Translations under genes and position numbers: made by a program
Notes under the pieces: generated by a model
What the model was told of the DNA's origin: nothing
Database searches by the model: none
Seen by the model: only the letters and a program-made list of their open reading frames with translations
Assembly (NCBI GenBank): GCA_036489495.1
Contig: DASXFR010000066.1
Location: 1 to 64,000 of the forward strand
Length of the DNA: 64,000 nt
From: DASZIT01 sp036489495
GTDB lineage: Bacteria > Actinomycetota > Acidimicrobiia > Acidimicrobiales > RAAP-2
Direction of reading: 5' to 3'
Shown: in pieces, positions 8,554 to 18,700 of the stretch
How the letters are laid out: each line of letters starts with the position of its first letter
How positions within the stretch are numbered: position 1 is the stretch's first letter

Positions 8554-9630
8554 TCAGGCCCGGTCGGCCACTCTCATCGCCGCCCGAAGGTGGTCGGCCA
8601 GCTGGTCGAGGGAGGTGCGGGCGTTGAGCCCGCTGGTCGATGGCATCACGTAGACCGGGCGGCCACCCAGGCGCGCCTCTTGGAGCCCGGGCTGGGCCCG
8701 GGGGTCGGCGGCCACTCGCCACCCGCCCAGTCCGACCAGGCACACCGCTTTGGGTTGCAACCACTCCACCAACCGCTCCAGGCGACCCAAGCCCCGGCGA
8801 TACTCGTCGGGGATCACCTCGCCGGCGGTCCGGGTGGGCCGCTTGACCAAATCGGTCATCCCCATGCCGTGGGCCCGAAGGGCATGGAGGGAATCCCGGT
8901 CCTTGGTCACCAGGCCGCTGGCCAACGCCGCCGACCAGAATCGGTTGCCGGCCTTGAAGTACCCCTGGTTGGCGTCGGCCGAGTGAAAACTGGGATTCGA
9001 CCCGCACATCAGGAGGCGCATGTCCGGCCCGACCGTGTCGGCCAGGGTGCGGGCCCGCACCGCCGAGAGTCGCAGCTCGTCCCCGGACACCACCACCGAG
9101 CCCGGGTCGACGTCGAATCCGGCGCCGACCATCACCTCCACCAATCGCTCCGGCATCCAGGAGGCGAAGAAGCGACCAACGACCTCGTCGTCGCCAAGGT
9201 CGCTGCCTTCGTAGTCACCGTGGAGGACCTGGAGGTCGAAGGGCGCCCCCACCGTCAGCACCCGGTGGAGGTCCCAGAGGGCCATCGGCAACCGGTCACG
9301 AGCGATGTGGTGGTGGGTCATCCACGACCAGGCTCCGGACAGCGATTCCCCGGCCAAGGGGAGGGCTTCGATGTCGCCCTGGAGGTAGAGGGCATTGGGA
9401 ATCCGGGATCGGCACTCGTCGAGCATCGGGGCCGAAGCGTCGAGTCCCACCACCGGCCTTCCGAGGAGATCGGTGTAGCGCCCGGCGCCGCACCCGAGGT
9501 CGAGACGAAGGCGTCCGGCGCCCACCTTGTCGGCGAACCGTTCGGCGTCGGCCCGGCGGCGCGGGGTGCGATGGGTGGCCGCCCAGTCCAAGCCGCGGTC
9601 GTTGTAGGTGTCGACGGTGGCCTGGTGCAC
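8554..9630 (-). CDS. fusion: SAM-dependent methyltransferase + Mug-type uracil/mismatch DNA glycosylase
   Basis: This 358-residue protein joins two domains. Residues 1-195 are a class I methyltransferase with motif I LDLGCGAG at 43-50, followed by VVGLDASAPML. Residues about 203-358 match the G:T/U mismatch glycosylase Mug: CGSNPSFHS at 209-217 corresponds to the GINPG catalytic segment, AGNRFWSAAL follows, and PSTSGLNA at 330-337 is the second conserved loop. The GTG at 9630 is chosen because it leaves the upstream gene intact; earlier starts would overlap it. The gene follows the transpeptidase gene by 11 bp. The methyltransferase substrate is unknown. Confidence 0.82.
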   Translation of the reverse strand: MHQATVDTYNDRGLDWAATHRTPRRRADAERFADKVGAGRLRLDLGCGAGRYTDLLGRPVVGLDASAPMLDECRSRIPNALYLQGDIEALPLAGESLSGAWSWMTHHHIARDRLPMALWDLHRVLTVGAPFDLQVLHGDYEGSDLGDDEVVGRFFASWMPERLVEVMVGAGFDVDPGSVVVSGDELRLSAVRARTLADTVGPDMRLLMCGSNPSFHSADANQGYFKAGNRFWSAALASGLVTKDRDSLHALRAHGMGMTDLVKRPTRTAGEVIPDEYRRGLGRLERLVEWLQPKAVCLVGLGGWRVAADPRAQPGLQEARLGGRPVYVMPSTSGLNARTSLDQLADHLRAAMRVADRA

Positions 9631-9641
9631 GGACGCCGATG

Positions 9642-10802
9642 CTACGACGCCGGGCCTGTCACCGTGACCAGGGTGCCGATCGGGGTCAGCGGCCATGTCT
9701 TCGCGGCGTCGGCGATAGCCATCTCCACGCACCCGTTGCTCTGCGGGCTTCCGTAGCTGCCTCGCACGAAGCCGTGGAGGGCGTCGCCGCCGTTGAAGTA
9801 GGCGGCCCAGGGGACGTCAGGGTCGTCGTAGGTCGAGCCGTCCGGGTTGGTGCCCTGCATTCTCGAGGAGGTGATGTGTTCGAACACCGGGTAGGTGCCG
9901 TCGGTGGTATCAGCCCCCGGGACCCCGGTGTTGACCGGGATGGCGGCGAACTGAATCGCGCCGTTGTTGTAGAGGGTCAGGTTTTCGGGAAGGTTCTTGG
10001 AGACCAAGACATAGGTGTACGGAGTGGCGTTGGTCTTCCCGGCGGCGGCGTCAGTCACCAGCGCCGTCCACACTTTTTGGCCAGCCAGGCCGTCCACCGT
10101 TAGTCCGTGTTGGTTCTCGAAGTTCATCACCGCCCCCTTGGTGATGATGTTCTCGGAGCCTTCCGTCCACAACGACGTCAGATCGGGTGGGGTGCCGGGC
10201 CACTTCCAGGCGAAGGTCCCCGGCTGGGGCATGAACGTCTCGGTCGGCGAGCTCAGCGGGGCCGACGGGGTGAACGACAATGGCAGGTAGTTCTCCTGGG
10301 CCAGGAGTTGCTGCAGCCGCTCGGTGCTGGCCTGGCCGATGGTGAAGGTGACGGTGACCGCGGCGGCCAGCACACCCCCGGCGGTGCCTTGCGGCCCGGT
10401 GGGTCCGGCCGGGAAGGTGAGGTACTCGACGGTGGTGGGCAAAAAGGCGGAGGTCGGGACGAACGTGGCAATGGTGGGGCTGGTCTTCTTCCAGGCCCCG
10501 GCCACCGGTGGGGCCAGAGACGGCATGGCGGCCACGCTGGCGATGGGTGCCGAGAGCTGGACGGCGACGGTGGTGTCAGTGGGGACGTTGGTGGCCCCCG
10601 ACGCCGGGGTGGTGGAGACGATGGTCAAGGGTGGGGCGGCCAGGGTGGTCGAGCTGCTGGTAGAGGAGGAGGCGTTGGAGTGACCCCGATGGGTCGCCAC
10701 CACCACCGTGACGACGGCGGCGATGACCACGACCACCGCCACCGCGATAAGGAGGGTCCGGTTCCGGTGAGGGGGCGGGACCAGGATCTTGTAGTCAGCC
10801 AT
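9642..10802 (-). CDS. membrane-anchored L,D-transpeptidase with Ig-like domain
   Basis: This 386-residue envelope protein has an N-terminal membrane anchor at about residues 16-37, a Ser/Thr-rich spacer, a bacterial Ig-like segment (IVSTTPASGATNVPTDTTVAV), a peptidoglycan-binding-like part (VMNFENQHGLTVDGLAGQKVWTAL, shown in pieces) and a C-terminal YkuD catalytic domain. The active site reads ALHGFVRGSYGSPQ then SNGCVEM, with the nucleophilic cysteine present and Asn where SHGC is usual. L,D-transpeptidases make 3-3 crosslinks in actinobacterial peptidoglycan. GGAAG precedes the ATG. It is probably co-transcribed with the flanking minus-strand genes. Confidence 0.88.
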   Translation of the reverse strand: MADYKILVPPPHRNRTLLIAVAVVVVIAAVVTVVVATHRGHSNASSSTSSSTTLAAPPLTIVSTTPASGATNVPTDTTVAVQLSAPIASVAAMPSLAPPVAGAWKKTSPTIATFVPTSAFLPTTVEYLTFPAGPTGPQGTAGGVLAAAVTVTFTIGQASTERLQQLLAQENYLPLSFTPSAPLSSPTETFMPQPGTFAWKWPGTPPDLTSLWTEGSENIITKGAVMNFENQHGLTVDGLAGQKVWTALVTDAAAGKTNATPYTYVLVSKNLPENLTLYNNGAIQFAAIPVNTGVPGADTTDGTYPVFEHITSSRMQGTNPDGSTYDDPDVPWAAYFNGGDALHGFVRGSYGSPQSNGCVEMAIADAAKTWPLTPIGTLVTVTGPAS

Positions 10803-10811
10803 AGCTTCCGG

Positions 10812-11966
10812 TCAGAGGATGCGGAAGGTCATGCCGGCCCGTTGGAGGCGACCTCGGAGGGTCCCACCCAGGGCGATGGCGGTGGTGACCTGGCCGGCCC
10901 TGGGGGGGAGGTCGTCGTGGACGAGGCAGAGCGCGGCTTCGCTGATCATCTTGGACGTCTCGGTGTACCCGGGGTCGCCCCCGGCCACCTCGGTCAGCAC
11001 CTTCTTGCCACCTCCTTCGCCCACGAACCGGACCGAGAACCAGGCTGCGGCTCGCTGGGCATCGGTGGGGCCCGAGCCGGAAGGCCGCAGCTTGAGCAGG
11101 GCGTCGCGGGCGGGTCGGAGGTGGGCGAGCCCGAACAGGGCCCCGGCGCCGAGGGCAATGCCGGCACCGGCCACTGGGTTGGGCACCGCCATCTGGTGGG
11201 AGTAGGAGAAATCCGGCCCGTAGCGGGCGAGGCCCCGAGCCGATTGCACCACGATCTCCGGATCGATGGTCGGCATCGGCAGCACCCAGCCGTCGGCGTC
11301 CGGATCTTTGCCGAAGCGGGCGGTGACCACCCGGGCTTTCCGGTCCGGAGGCGGGGGCTCGACCTCCAACCGCTCGGCGTGCACCCGTTTGCCCGACCGA
11401 TACCGGGAGAGGATGGTGAGCGCCGATGCCGCGGTTCCGCCGGAGAAGGTGCCTTTGACCCGCACCGTCCCCGTCACCGTGAGGGGGACGTCTTCGGGAA
11501 GCTGTTCCACGGTGAACTGGGCGCCGAGGTCGTGGGGCGTGGAGTCGAATCCGGCGGAATGGATCAACCGGGCCCCGGTGGAGGCGGCGGTGGCGTGATA
11601 CTTCAGGTACATCAGGTCGAGGAATTCGGGTTCGCCGGTGAGGTCGAGGTAGTCGGTGCCGGCCACCGCACAGGCGGCGACGACCGGCTCACCGTGTTCG
11701 ATGTACGGTCCTACCGTGGTGATGAGGACCCGGGTGGACTCGGCCAACGCCCGGATGGAGGGTGGGTCGGTGACGTCGACCCGGGCCACCCCGACGTCTC
11801 GGCTCAGGCCTTGGGTGACCGACTCCAGCTTGGCCGGGTTGCGACCGGCCAGGACGATCCGGGTGGCAGCCGGCGCATGGTCGTCGAGGTAGCGGGCGAT
11901 GAGCCGACCGGTGAACCCGGTAGCTCCGAGGAGGGTTATGTCGGTGGGGCGATCGGAGTCGGTCAT
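10812..11966 (-). CDS. saccharopine dehydrogenase-like / trans-acting enoyl reductase family protein
   Basis: This 384-residue protein starts with a Rossmann fold, ITLLGATGFTGRLIARYL. It has VLITTVGPYIEHGEPVVAACAVAGTDYLDLTGE in the order seen in mycobacterial trans-acting enoyl reductases, which belong to the saccharopine dehydrogenase superfamily. A hydrophobic stretch near AGAGIALGAGALFGLAHL may associate with membrane. In mycobacteria such proteins reduce double bonds during complex-lipid synthesis. That function is transferred by similarity only. It is the first gene of the minus-strand unit. Confidence 0.85.
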   Translation of the reverse strand: MTDSDRPTDITLLGATGFTGRLIARYLDDHAPAATRIVLAGRNPAKLESVTQGLSRDVGVARVDVTDPPSIRALAESTRVLITTVGPYIEHGEPVVAACAVAGTDYLDLTGEPEFLDLMYLKYHATAASTGARLIHSAGFDSTPHDLGAQFTVEQLPEDVPLTVTGTVRVKGTFSGGTAASALTILSRYRSGKRVHAERLEVEPPPPDRKARVVTARFGKDPDADGWVLPMPTIDPEIVVQSARGLARYGPDFSYSHQMAVPNPVAGAGIALGAGALFGLAHLRPARDALLKLRPSGSGPTDAQRAAAWFSVRFVGEGGGKKVLTEVAGGDPGYTETSKMISEAALCLVHDDLPPRAGQVTTAIALGGTLRGRLQRAGMTFRIL

Positions 11967-12073
11967 AGGTGCCGATGTTACCGAGTTGCCCCGATGGGCC
12001 CGGGTCGGCCCCGTACGCCCTTGATGAAGTGCGGCGCGACCCGATTACGGTGGAATGGAAGGGAGCGCTGCCC

Positions 12074-12580
12074 ATGACCACGGCCGAATTGCTGCAAGAC
12101 GCCTTCGAGCGGATCCACGAGTTGGTGCATCACGCCGTCGACGGTCTGACCGGCGACCAGCTGTGCTACCGCCCCGACCCGGATGCCAATTCGATTGCGT
12201 GGTTGATCTGGCATCTGACCCGCATTCAAGATGATCACGTGGCCGCGGTGGCCGACACCGAGCAGCATTGGACATCCGACGGTTGGTTCAACCGGTTCGG
12301 ATTTGATCTCGACCCGGAAGAGACAGGGTACGGCCACGGCACCGACGACGTCGCCAAGGTGACGGTCACCTCGGGGGAGTTGTTGATCGGCTACCACGAC
12401 GCCGTCTTTCAGGCCACCACCCGATTCGTGTCCAGGCTGACCGATCCGGAGCTGAACCGGGTGGTCGACGACCGCTGGAACCCTCCGGTCACCCTCGGAG
12501 TCCGGCTGGTCAGTGTGGTCTCCGACGACCTCCAACACGTCGGCCAGGCCGCCTACCTCCGCGGCCTGGCCACCGGCTAG
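12074..12580 (+). CDS. DinB/DUF664 family protein
   Basis: This 168-residue helical protein matches the actinobacterial DUF664/DinB group: LLQDAFERIHELVHHAVDGL, then RPDPDANSIAWLIWHLTRIQDDH and VTLGVRLVSVVSDDLQHVGQ. The histidines in WHLTR and LQHVGQ are the expected metal ligands of this four-helix bundle. Several relatives are mycothiol-dependent transferases, so thiol-dependent detoxification is possible. The ATG at 12074 has GGAAGGGAG upstream. It is the first of three closely spaced plus-strand genes. Confidence 0.88.
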   Translation: MTTAELLQDAFERIHELVHHAVDGLTGDQLCYRPDPDANSIAWLIWHLTRIQDDHVAAVADTEQHWTSDGWFNRFGFDLDPEETGYGHGTDDVAKVTVTSGELLIGYHDAVFQATTRFVSRLTDPELNRVVDDRWNPPVTLGVRLVSVVSDDLQHVGQAAYLRGLATG

Positions 12581-12620
12581 CCAAGCTGGCGGCGCCGGTC
12601 GCCTGGCTAGTCTGACTGCC

Positions 12621-13058
12621 GTGACCCACGACGACCCGCCCGACGGATTCGACGGCGAGGCGATCGCCATGGCCACCCTGATCAGTGCGACCGGATTCCG
12701 GGGCGAGGTGCGGTCCGGTCCTCACCGGTTCCTAGTCGACGAGGGGCCGGGGGCGGGTGGAAACGACGAGGGTCCGAACCCCTACCAACTCCTGATGGCC
12801 GCCCTCTGCCAGTGCACGTCGGCGACCTTGCGGATGTACGGCCAACGGAAGGAGTGGGACCTGGGGGAGATCCGGGTCCGGTCGATCTTGATGCGAGCGG
12901 GCGAAGGCGCCACCAAGAAGGAACACGTAGAGCGGTCCATCCGCCTCGGGGGGAAGCTGACCGGTGAGCAGACGGATCGGCTGCTGGAGATCGCCGACCG
13001 CACGCCGGTCACCCGCACGCTGGTCGCCGGGATGACCATCCATACCGTGTTGGGCTGA
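12621..13058 (+). CDS. OsmC family protein
   Basis: This 145-residue protein is an OsmC/Ohr-type peroxidase-fold protein, with FLVDEGPGAGGNDEGPNPYQLL followed by MAALCQCTSATLRMYGQRK. This carries the conserved cysteine in the central helix that reacts with peroxides in active members. A second cysteine pattern near the C-terminus is replaced by DRTPVTRTL. The GTG at 12621 is chosen because homology starts there; longer frames upstream overlap the DinB gene. It probably has an oxidative-stress role. Confidence 0.85.
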   Translation: MTHDDPPDGFDGEAIAMATLISATGFRGEVRSGPHRFLVDEGPGAGGNDEGPNPYQLLMAALCQCTSATLRMYGQRKEWDLGEIRVRSILMRAGEGATKKEHVERSIRLGGKLTGEQTDRLLEIADRTPVTRTLVAGMTIHTVLG

Positions 13059-13061
13059 ACG

Positions 13062-13631
13062 GTGGGCGCCTGTCCGACGCTCACCACCGAGCGGCTCATC
13101 CTCCGACCGTTCGTGGAGTCCGACCTCGACGGGTTCACCGAGATCTTTCTGTCCCCGGAGGTGCAGGCCGCCCTCCACCTGCCGGAGTCGTTCTCTCGGG
13201 CGGATGCCTGGTCGGGCATGGTCGGCTGGCTGGGTCAGTGGGAGCTTCAGGGGACCGGGCAGTGGGCGGTGGTCACCCAGGCGGACGGAACCCTGGTGGG
13301 GAGGGCCGGCCTCCATCGACCCGAACGGGCCGATTGGCCCGGCATCGAGGTCGGCTGGGTCCTCGACCCCCGTCAATGGGGACACGGATACGCCACCGAG
13401 GCCGGCAGCTGCGCGGTGGCCTACACCTTCGAGGTGATCGGGGCCGACGAGGTGTTCAGCGTCATCCTCCCCGAGAACCGGCGATCGGAGGCGGTGGCCA
13501 CCCGCCTGGGATTCACCCTGGTCGAACAACGGGTCATGTCCCATTTCCCCGACTCGCCGCACGGGATCTGGCGCCTGGGCCGCGACGAGTGGGAGTCGCG
13601 TCCCTCGCCAATGGCCGCACCCAGTGGCTGA
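13062..13631 (+). CDS. GNAT acetyltransferase, RimJ/RimL type
   Basis: This 189-residue protein begins after a GTG with LTTERLILRPFVESDLDGF, the standard start of RimJ/RimL-like acetyltransferases. It has WVLDPRQWGHGYATEA with the acetyl-CoA pyrophosphate-binding loop (QWGHGYA in place of Q/RxxGxG/A) and NRRSEAVATRLGFTLV at the C-terminal end of the fold. The start lies 3 bp after the OsmC stop. Family members acetylate amino termini or small amines. The substrate is unknown. Confidence 0.9.
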   Translation: MGACPTLTTERLILRPFVESDLDGFTEIFLSPEVQAALHLPESFSRADAWSGMVGWLGQWELQGTGQWAVVTQADGTLVGRAGLHRPERADWPGIEVGWVLDPRQWGHGYATEAGSCAVAYTFEVIGADEVFSVILPENRRSEAVATRLGFTLVEQRVMSHFPDSPHGIWRLGRDEWESRPSPMAAPSG

Positions 13632-14402
13632 TCAGCGCAGATGCAGCCCGCCGTCGACCAGCACCACGTCTCCGGTGACGTAGGCGGACCGGACCAGACC
13701 CAGGATCACCTCGGCCACGTCCTCGGAGGTGGCGGTCCGGCGCAACGGCGCCTGGGCGCTGACGAACGCCCGGACGGTGTCCCACTCCGCCGTCCACGGG
13801 GTGTCGACCAACCCCGGGGCCACGGCGTTCACCCGGACATCGGGCCCCAGCACGTTGGCCAGCAGCCGGGTCATGTGGGAGAGCGCCGCCTTCGAGCAGG
13901 CATAGGGGATCGAACTGCCGGTCGGGCGCTCCCCGGCGATTGAGGAAACGTTGACCACCTGGCCGTGCCCCGACGCGGTGAGATGGGGGACGGCCGCCAC
14001 CGTCAGCTGCCAGGTACCGATCACGTTGACATCGAAGATGCGCCGCCAGATCTCCGGCGTGGCCGCCTCCAGGTCCCCGTGGGGGATGAGCTCGGTGACA
14101 CCGGCGTTGTTGACCAGGACATCGAGGCGTCCGTGCCGTTGGATCACGGTGTCGATCAACCGGTGGGCCTGATCGATGTCGGCCACGTCGGCTTGGACGT
14201 AGTCGGCCCCGGGCAGGATTGCCGCCAGCGCTTCCCCGGCCGACACCGAGTGCACCGAGTTGATCACCACGGTGGCCCCTTCGGAGGCCAGCCGGCGGGC
14301 GGTGGCCGCCCCGATTCCTGACGACGATCCGGTGATCAACGCCACTTGGCCGTGGAGGAACGACCCGGTGGCAGCGCCGGTGGGGGTGGAGGTCTCGGGC
14401 AT
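13632..14402 (-). CDS. short-chain dehydrogenase/reductase
   Basis: This 256-residue SDR has ALITGSSSGIGAATARRL at its N-terminus, LDVLVNNAGV, SIAGERPTGSS, the catalytic YACSKAALSHM and a C-terminal YVTGDVVLVDGGLHL. The stop codon directly abuts the end of the GNAT gene on the other strand. It is divergent from the fumarylacetoacetase-like gene with only 39 bp between the start codons, so the two promoters must overlap. The substrate is unknown. Confidence 0.92.
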   Translation of the reverse strand: MPETSTPTGAATGSFLHGQVALITGSSSGIGAATARRLASEGATVVINSVHSVSAGEALAAILPGADYVQADVADIDQAHRLIDTVIQRHGRLDVLVNNAGVTELIPHGDLEAATPEIWRRIFDVNVIGTWQLTVAAVPHLTASGHGQVVNVSSIAGERPTGSSIPYACSKAALSHMTRLLANVLGPDVRVNAVAPGLVDTPWTAEWDTVRAFVSAQAPLRRTATSEDVAEVILGLVRSAYVTGDVVLVDGGLHLR

Positions 14403-14441
14403 TGCAGGAGTGTAGGGCGACGGTTGGCCTACGGTCTGTCC

Positions 14442-15320
14442 GTGCGACTGGTGAGCATGCTCGACGACGGGATCCGGACCGGCCTGGTGGTGGGCGACGA
14501 GATCATCGATCTCACCGATCCGGTCATCGGGCTTCCCGGCGACATGGTGGCGTTGTTGGGCTTGGGGCCGGACGCCGCCGACTCCCTGGGTCGAGCGCCG
14601 ACCACCTCTGCTCGTCGACAGTCGATTGCCTCGGCCAAGCTTCTGGCCCCGGTGCCCCGCCCGCCGTCGTTTCTGGCCATCGCCCAGAACTACGAAGCCC
14701 ACAGCCGTGAGTTCGGTCGTCCGTCGCCGGAGTTCCAGACCTGGTTCGCCAAGCAGCCCACCTGTGTGATCGGACCGGGTGCCGGCATCGAGGTTCCCCG
14801 GGTGTCGACCCAGGTCGATTACGAGGGCGAGCTGGCCATGGTCATCGGCCGACGGTGCCGCCATGTCCCCGCCGACCGGGCCCTGGAGGTGGTGGCCGGG
14901 TTCATGGTGGTCAATGACGTCAGCGTCCGGGACTGGCAGTGGCGGACCCCGACCATGATGATGGGCAAGGGTTTCGACACCCACGGGCCCAGCGGGCCCT
15001 GGCTGGTGACCCCCGATGAGCTCGGAGACCCCCAGCGGCTGTCGGTGCGCACCTGGGTCAACGATGAGCTCCGCCAGGACGGTAACACCGCCGACATGGT
15101 CTTCACCTGTGTCCAGATGATCGAGCACCTGTCGACCGCCTTCACCCTCGAGGTTGGCATGATCCTCTCCACCGGGACGCCGGCGGGGGTGGGGGCAAGT
15201 CACGACCCACCCGGCTGGCTCACCGCCGGCGACACCGTGCGGATCGTGGTGGAGGGGGTCGGCGAACTGTCCAACCCGGTGATCGACGAGCCCGACTCGC
15301 CGGGGAACGGTGCCGTCTAG
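14442..15320 (+). CDS. fumarylacetoacetate hydrolase (FAH) family protein
   Basis: This 292-residue protein starts VRLVSMLDDGIRTGLVVGD and has FLAIAQNYEAHSREFG, followed by QVDYEGELAMVIGRR, which holds the acidic metal ligands, NDVSVRDWQ, MGKGFDTHGPSGPWL and LSTGTPAGVG. These are the landmarks of FAH-type hydrolases and decarboxylases acting on diketo or hydroxymuconate compounds. A GTG at 14442 fits the homology start, and an ATG 15 bp later is possible. ArfB follows 2 bp after the stop. Confidence 0.9.
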   Translation: MRLVSMLDDGIRTGLVVGDEIIDLTDPVIGLPGDMVALLGLGPDAADSLGRAPTTSARRQSIASAKLLAPVPRPPSFLAIAQNYEAHSREFGRPSPEFQTWFAKQPTCVIGPGAGIEVPRVSTQVDYEGELAMVIGRRCRHVPADRALEVVAGFMVVNDVSVRDWQWRTPTMMMGKGFDTHGPSGPWLVTPDELGDPQRLSVRTWVNDELRQDGNTADMVFTCVQMIEHLSTAFTLEVGMILSTGTPAGVGASHDPPGWLTAGDTVRIVVEGVGELSNPVIDEPDSPGNGAV

Positions 15321-15322
15321 CC

Positions 15323-15751
15323 ATGCCCCCTCTGTCCGTCGGTCCCGACCGGGTGCGGGTCACTTCGTCGCTCTCCATCCCGCTGACCGAGCTCCAGTTC
15401 CGTTTCACCCCGAGCGGCGGCCCCGGCGGCCAGCACGCCAACAAAGTCAACACCCGAGTGGAGCTCCGCTTCGACATTGCCGGATCCCCGTCACTCGGGC
15501 CCCGCCAACGGTCGCGTCTCCTCGAGAAGTTGGGCCCGGAGATCCGGGTGGTCGCCGATGACGAGCGGTCTCAGGGGCGGAACCGCCAGCTGGCGGTGAC
15601 CCGGTTCGCCGAGCGGCTGGCCGCCGCCCTCCATATCGACAAGCCCCGCCGCCCGACCCGGCCATCCAAGGGCGCCAAGGAACGCCGACTCAGCGCCAAA
15701 CGCCAGCAGTCCGAACGCAAGCGGGCCCGTCGACCCACCTTCGACGAGTGA
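15323..15751 (+). CDS. arfB: peptidyl-tRNA hydrolase ArfB (ribosome rescue)
   Basis: This 142-residue protein has the release-factor catalytic loop GGPGGQHANK with GGQ at residues 35-37, then NKVNTRVELRFDI. Its basic, disordered C-terminal tail is rich in Lys/Arg (KGAKERRLSAKRQQSERKRA). This is the ArfB/YaeJ/ICT1 layout: the tail enters the empty mRNA channel of a stalled ribosome and GGQ releases the peptide. It lacks the codon-recognition domains of RF1/RF2. Confidence 0.93.
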   Translation: MPPLSVGPDRVRVTSSLSIPLTELQFRFTPSGGPGGQHANKVNTRVELRFDIAGSPSLGPRQRSRLLEKLGPEIRVVADDERSQGRNRQLAVTRFAERLAAALHIDKPRRPTRPSKGAKERRLSAKRQQSERKRARRPTFDE

Positions 15752-15761
15752 TCGAGCCGGC

Positions 15762-18700
15762 TCAGGCCGACCGCGCCGTCACTCGATGGGTGCCGAACAC
15801 CCCCTCCAACCGAATCTGGCTCTCGGCCCGGAACCGAACGATGCCGGCGAGCTTGACTCCCTCGTAGCCCCGGATGAGATCGGGGAGCTCGGCCACCGCC
15901 GCCACCGATGCGGCATTCTCGGGGTGCAGCTGACCCATCGCCCGGCCGACCAATGCGAGGTACTCGCTGACCAGCCCGCGCTCGGTTCGGCGCATCCGGG
16001 TGTGGGCGAACGGATCGAACGGGGTGCCCCGGAGGTGGCGGGCGGCATGGAGAAGGCGGAAGGTGGGGCGGGCGGCCGGGCCGAGGCTGATCTTGCGGCG
16101 CAGCCCCAGCATCTGCAACACCGGCGGCTGCAGCATGATCCGTACCCGCGCCCCGGGTCCGAACTCGTCGCTCAGCTTCGCCCGTTCGGAGGTATCGAGG
16201 TGGAGCCGGGCGACTTCGTACTCGTCCTTGTAGGCCATCAGCTTGTACAGCCCGTTGGCGAAGGCGGTGGTGACCGGAAGCTCCGGGCTCGGCGCGTTGG
16301 CCTGTTCGCGGGCCAGCACCGACACCACCTCCCGCAGGTAGCTTTGGGCGTACCGGAGGCTCTGATAGTCGATCAGATCACCGACCCGCCGCTCGACGGT
16401 GGGTCGGAGGTTGGCCGGAATCAAGTGATCGGCGAGCAGCCGCTGGGCCGGCGCACTCGCCGCCGGCAGTCCGGGGTCGGACGGCGCCAACGCCTGCCGT
16501 ACGGCCGCCGGGTCGGCCACCGCCGCCCGCCCCCATCGGAAGGCGGCCAGGTTCTGGGCCACCTCGACGCCGTTGAGCCGGATGGCCTCTTCGATCGAGC
16601 CGGCGGTGATGGGCAGGCACCCGTGCTGGAAGGCGGCCCCGGTGAGGACGACGTTGGTGGCCAGGTGGTCATCGGAGATCCGCTCGGCGATCCAGTTGGC
16701 ATCGAGGTAGAGGTTGGCGCCCCGGCGGGTGTCCCGCTCGATCCGGGCCACCAGTTTGGCCGGCTCGGGGAAGCTGACCGTGGGGTCGGTCACCATCTGG
16801 GCCGTGGCGACTTCGGCGGTATTCATCACCGCCACCGTTCGCTGTCGGTCGGCGGTGGCCAGGGTGGCAGGATTCGCGGCTCCGAGGGGATCGAAGGCGA
16901 GCAGGACGTCGACACTCCGGGCCCCGGCCCGGACCGCGGCGTCGATCGGTCGGGAGGAGATGCGTAGGTCGGACAGCACCGGGCCGCCTTTTTGCGAGAG
17001 ACCGGTCTGCTCGACCCCGGCGGCGAAGTGCCCGTCGAGCAGGGCGGCCATCTGCAAGATCCGGGAGATGGTGACGACCCCGGTCCCGCCGATTCCCGGC
17101 ATCCGGATGAGGACGTCATCGGCCGGCAGCTGGGCCACCGGCGGCACCAGCACCACCGGGGGCTCGGCGATGGCCGGCGGGCTGGACCCCCGACGCTGGC
17201 GCCGTTTGGGGAAGACCTGGACGAAGGAAGGGCAGTCGCCCTCCAGGCACGAATAGTCCTGATTGCAGGATCCCTGATGGATGGCGGTCTTCCGGCCGAA
17301 CTCGGTGGCGGCCGGCACCACGGACAGGCAGGAGGATTTCTCGCCGCAGTCGCCGCACCCCTCGCAGACCCGTTGGTTGATCCACAGCCGCATCGCCGGC
17401 GTCGGGAGCTTGTCCCGCTTCCGCATCCGGCGTTCCTCGGCGGCGCAACGGTCGTCGTAGATGAGCACCGTGACCCCGACGACCGCGGCCAACTCGGCCT
17501 GGATCTGGTCGAGCTCGTCGCGATGGCGGACCTGAGCGATGGCGTCGAGGACGACCCCCCGATAGCTGGAGGGATCCGGGGTGGCCACCACCACCCGTCG
17601 GACCCCTTCGAGCGCTAACCACCGGGTCAGCTCGGGGACCGGCATCCCGCCGGCCGGGGCCTGCCCGCCGGTCATGGCCACCGCCTGGTTGTAGAGCAGC
17701 TTGTAGGTGATGTTGGCTCCACTGTCGACCGCCGCCCGGACGGCCAGAGAACCGGAATGGAAGAACGTCCCGTCGCCGAGATTCTGGACGAAGTGGGTGT
17801 CGTCGGTGAACGGGAACAGGCCGTTCCACTGGGCGCCCTCGCCGCCCATCTGGGTGATGCCCACGGCCTGACCCCGGCCGTGGGGGTCGAACGACGCCAT
17901 GATGTGGCAGCCGATGCCCATCCCGACCAGCGTGTCGTCGCCGGCCCGGGTGGAGCGGTTGTGAGGACAACCTGAACAGAAGTAGGGGGTCCGGGAGACC
18001 AGGGGAGTGACACCGACCCGGAGCCGCTCGGTCCGGTTGATCTGGGCCAGACGCCGGCGGGCGGGCTCCGGCAGCCCGTCCCCGAGTCGGCTGGCCAGGA
18101 CCCGGGACACCAGATCGCTGGTCACCGCGGCGTAGTCGGGAACCAGTGGACGGCCTTCGGGGTCGCGCTTGCCCACCACCAGTGGCGGGTCGGGCTGGCG
18201 GTAGAAGGCCTCTTTCACCTGGGTCTCGAGGAACGCCGCCTTGTCCTCGATCACCACCACCTCTTCGAGCCCGTCCAGCATCCGTCTCAGGTGCTCGGGG
18301 TTTCCCGGCCACACCATGGCCATCTTCACCAAGCGGATTCCCAATGCCTCCAGCCCGTCCTCGCCGATCCCGAGGTCGACCAGGGCCCGCCGAACCGCGG
18401 CGTAGGCCAGGCCAGAGGCAATGATCCCGAGACGGGGGCGGGCCGGTTGGTAGGTCACCTGGTTCAGCCCATTGACTTCGGCGTACTCCGCGGCTCTCGG
18501 GAGCCGCCGCTCCATCAGATCCTGTTCGGCCACCATCGACTGGGCTCCGATCAGCAGCGACGGTTGCCACTGACGGGAGAGGTCGGGGGCCGGAATCCAC
18601 CCGGCCGGATCGGTGAGATCGATGGTGGAGGCCCCATCGGCGATGTCCGCCACCACCTTCACTGCCGACCAGGTTCCGGCGAAGCGGGAGAGGGCCACCG

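Noticed and set aside
8110..9756. Plus-strand reading frame of 548 codons
   Set aside because: It is antisense to the methyltransferase-glycosylase gene and has shadow-like composition.
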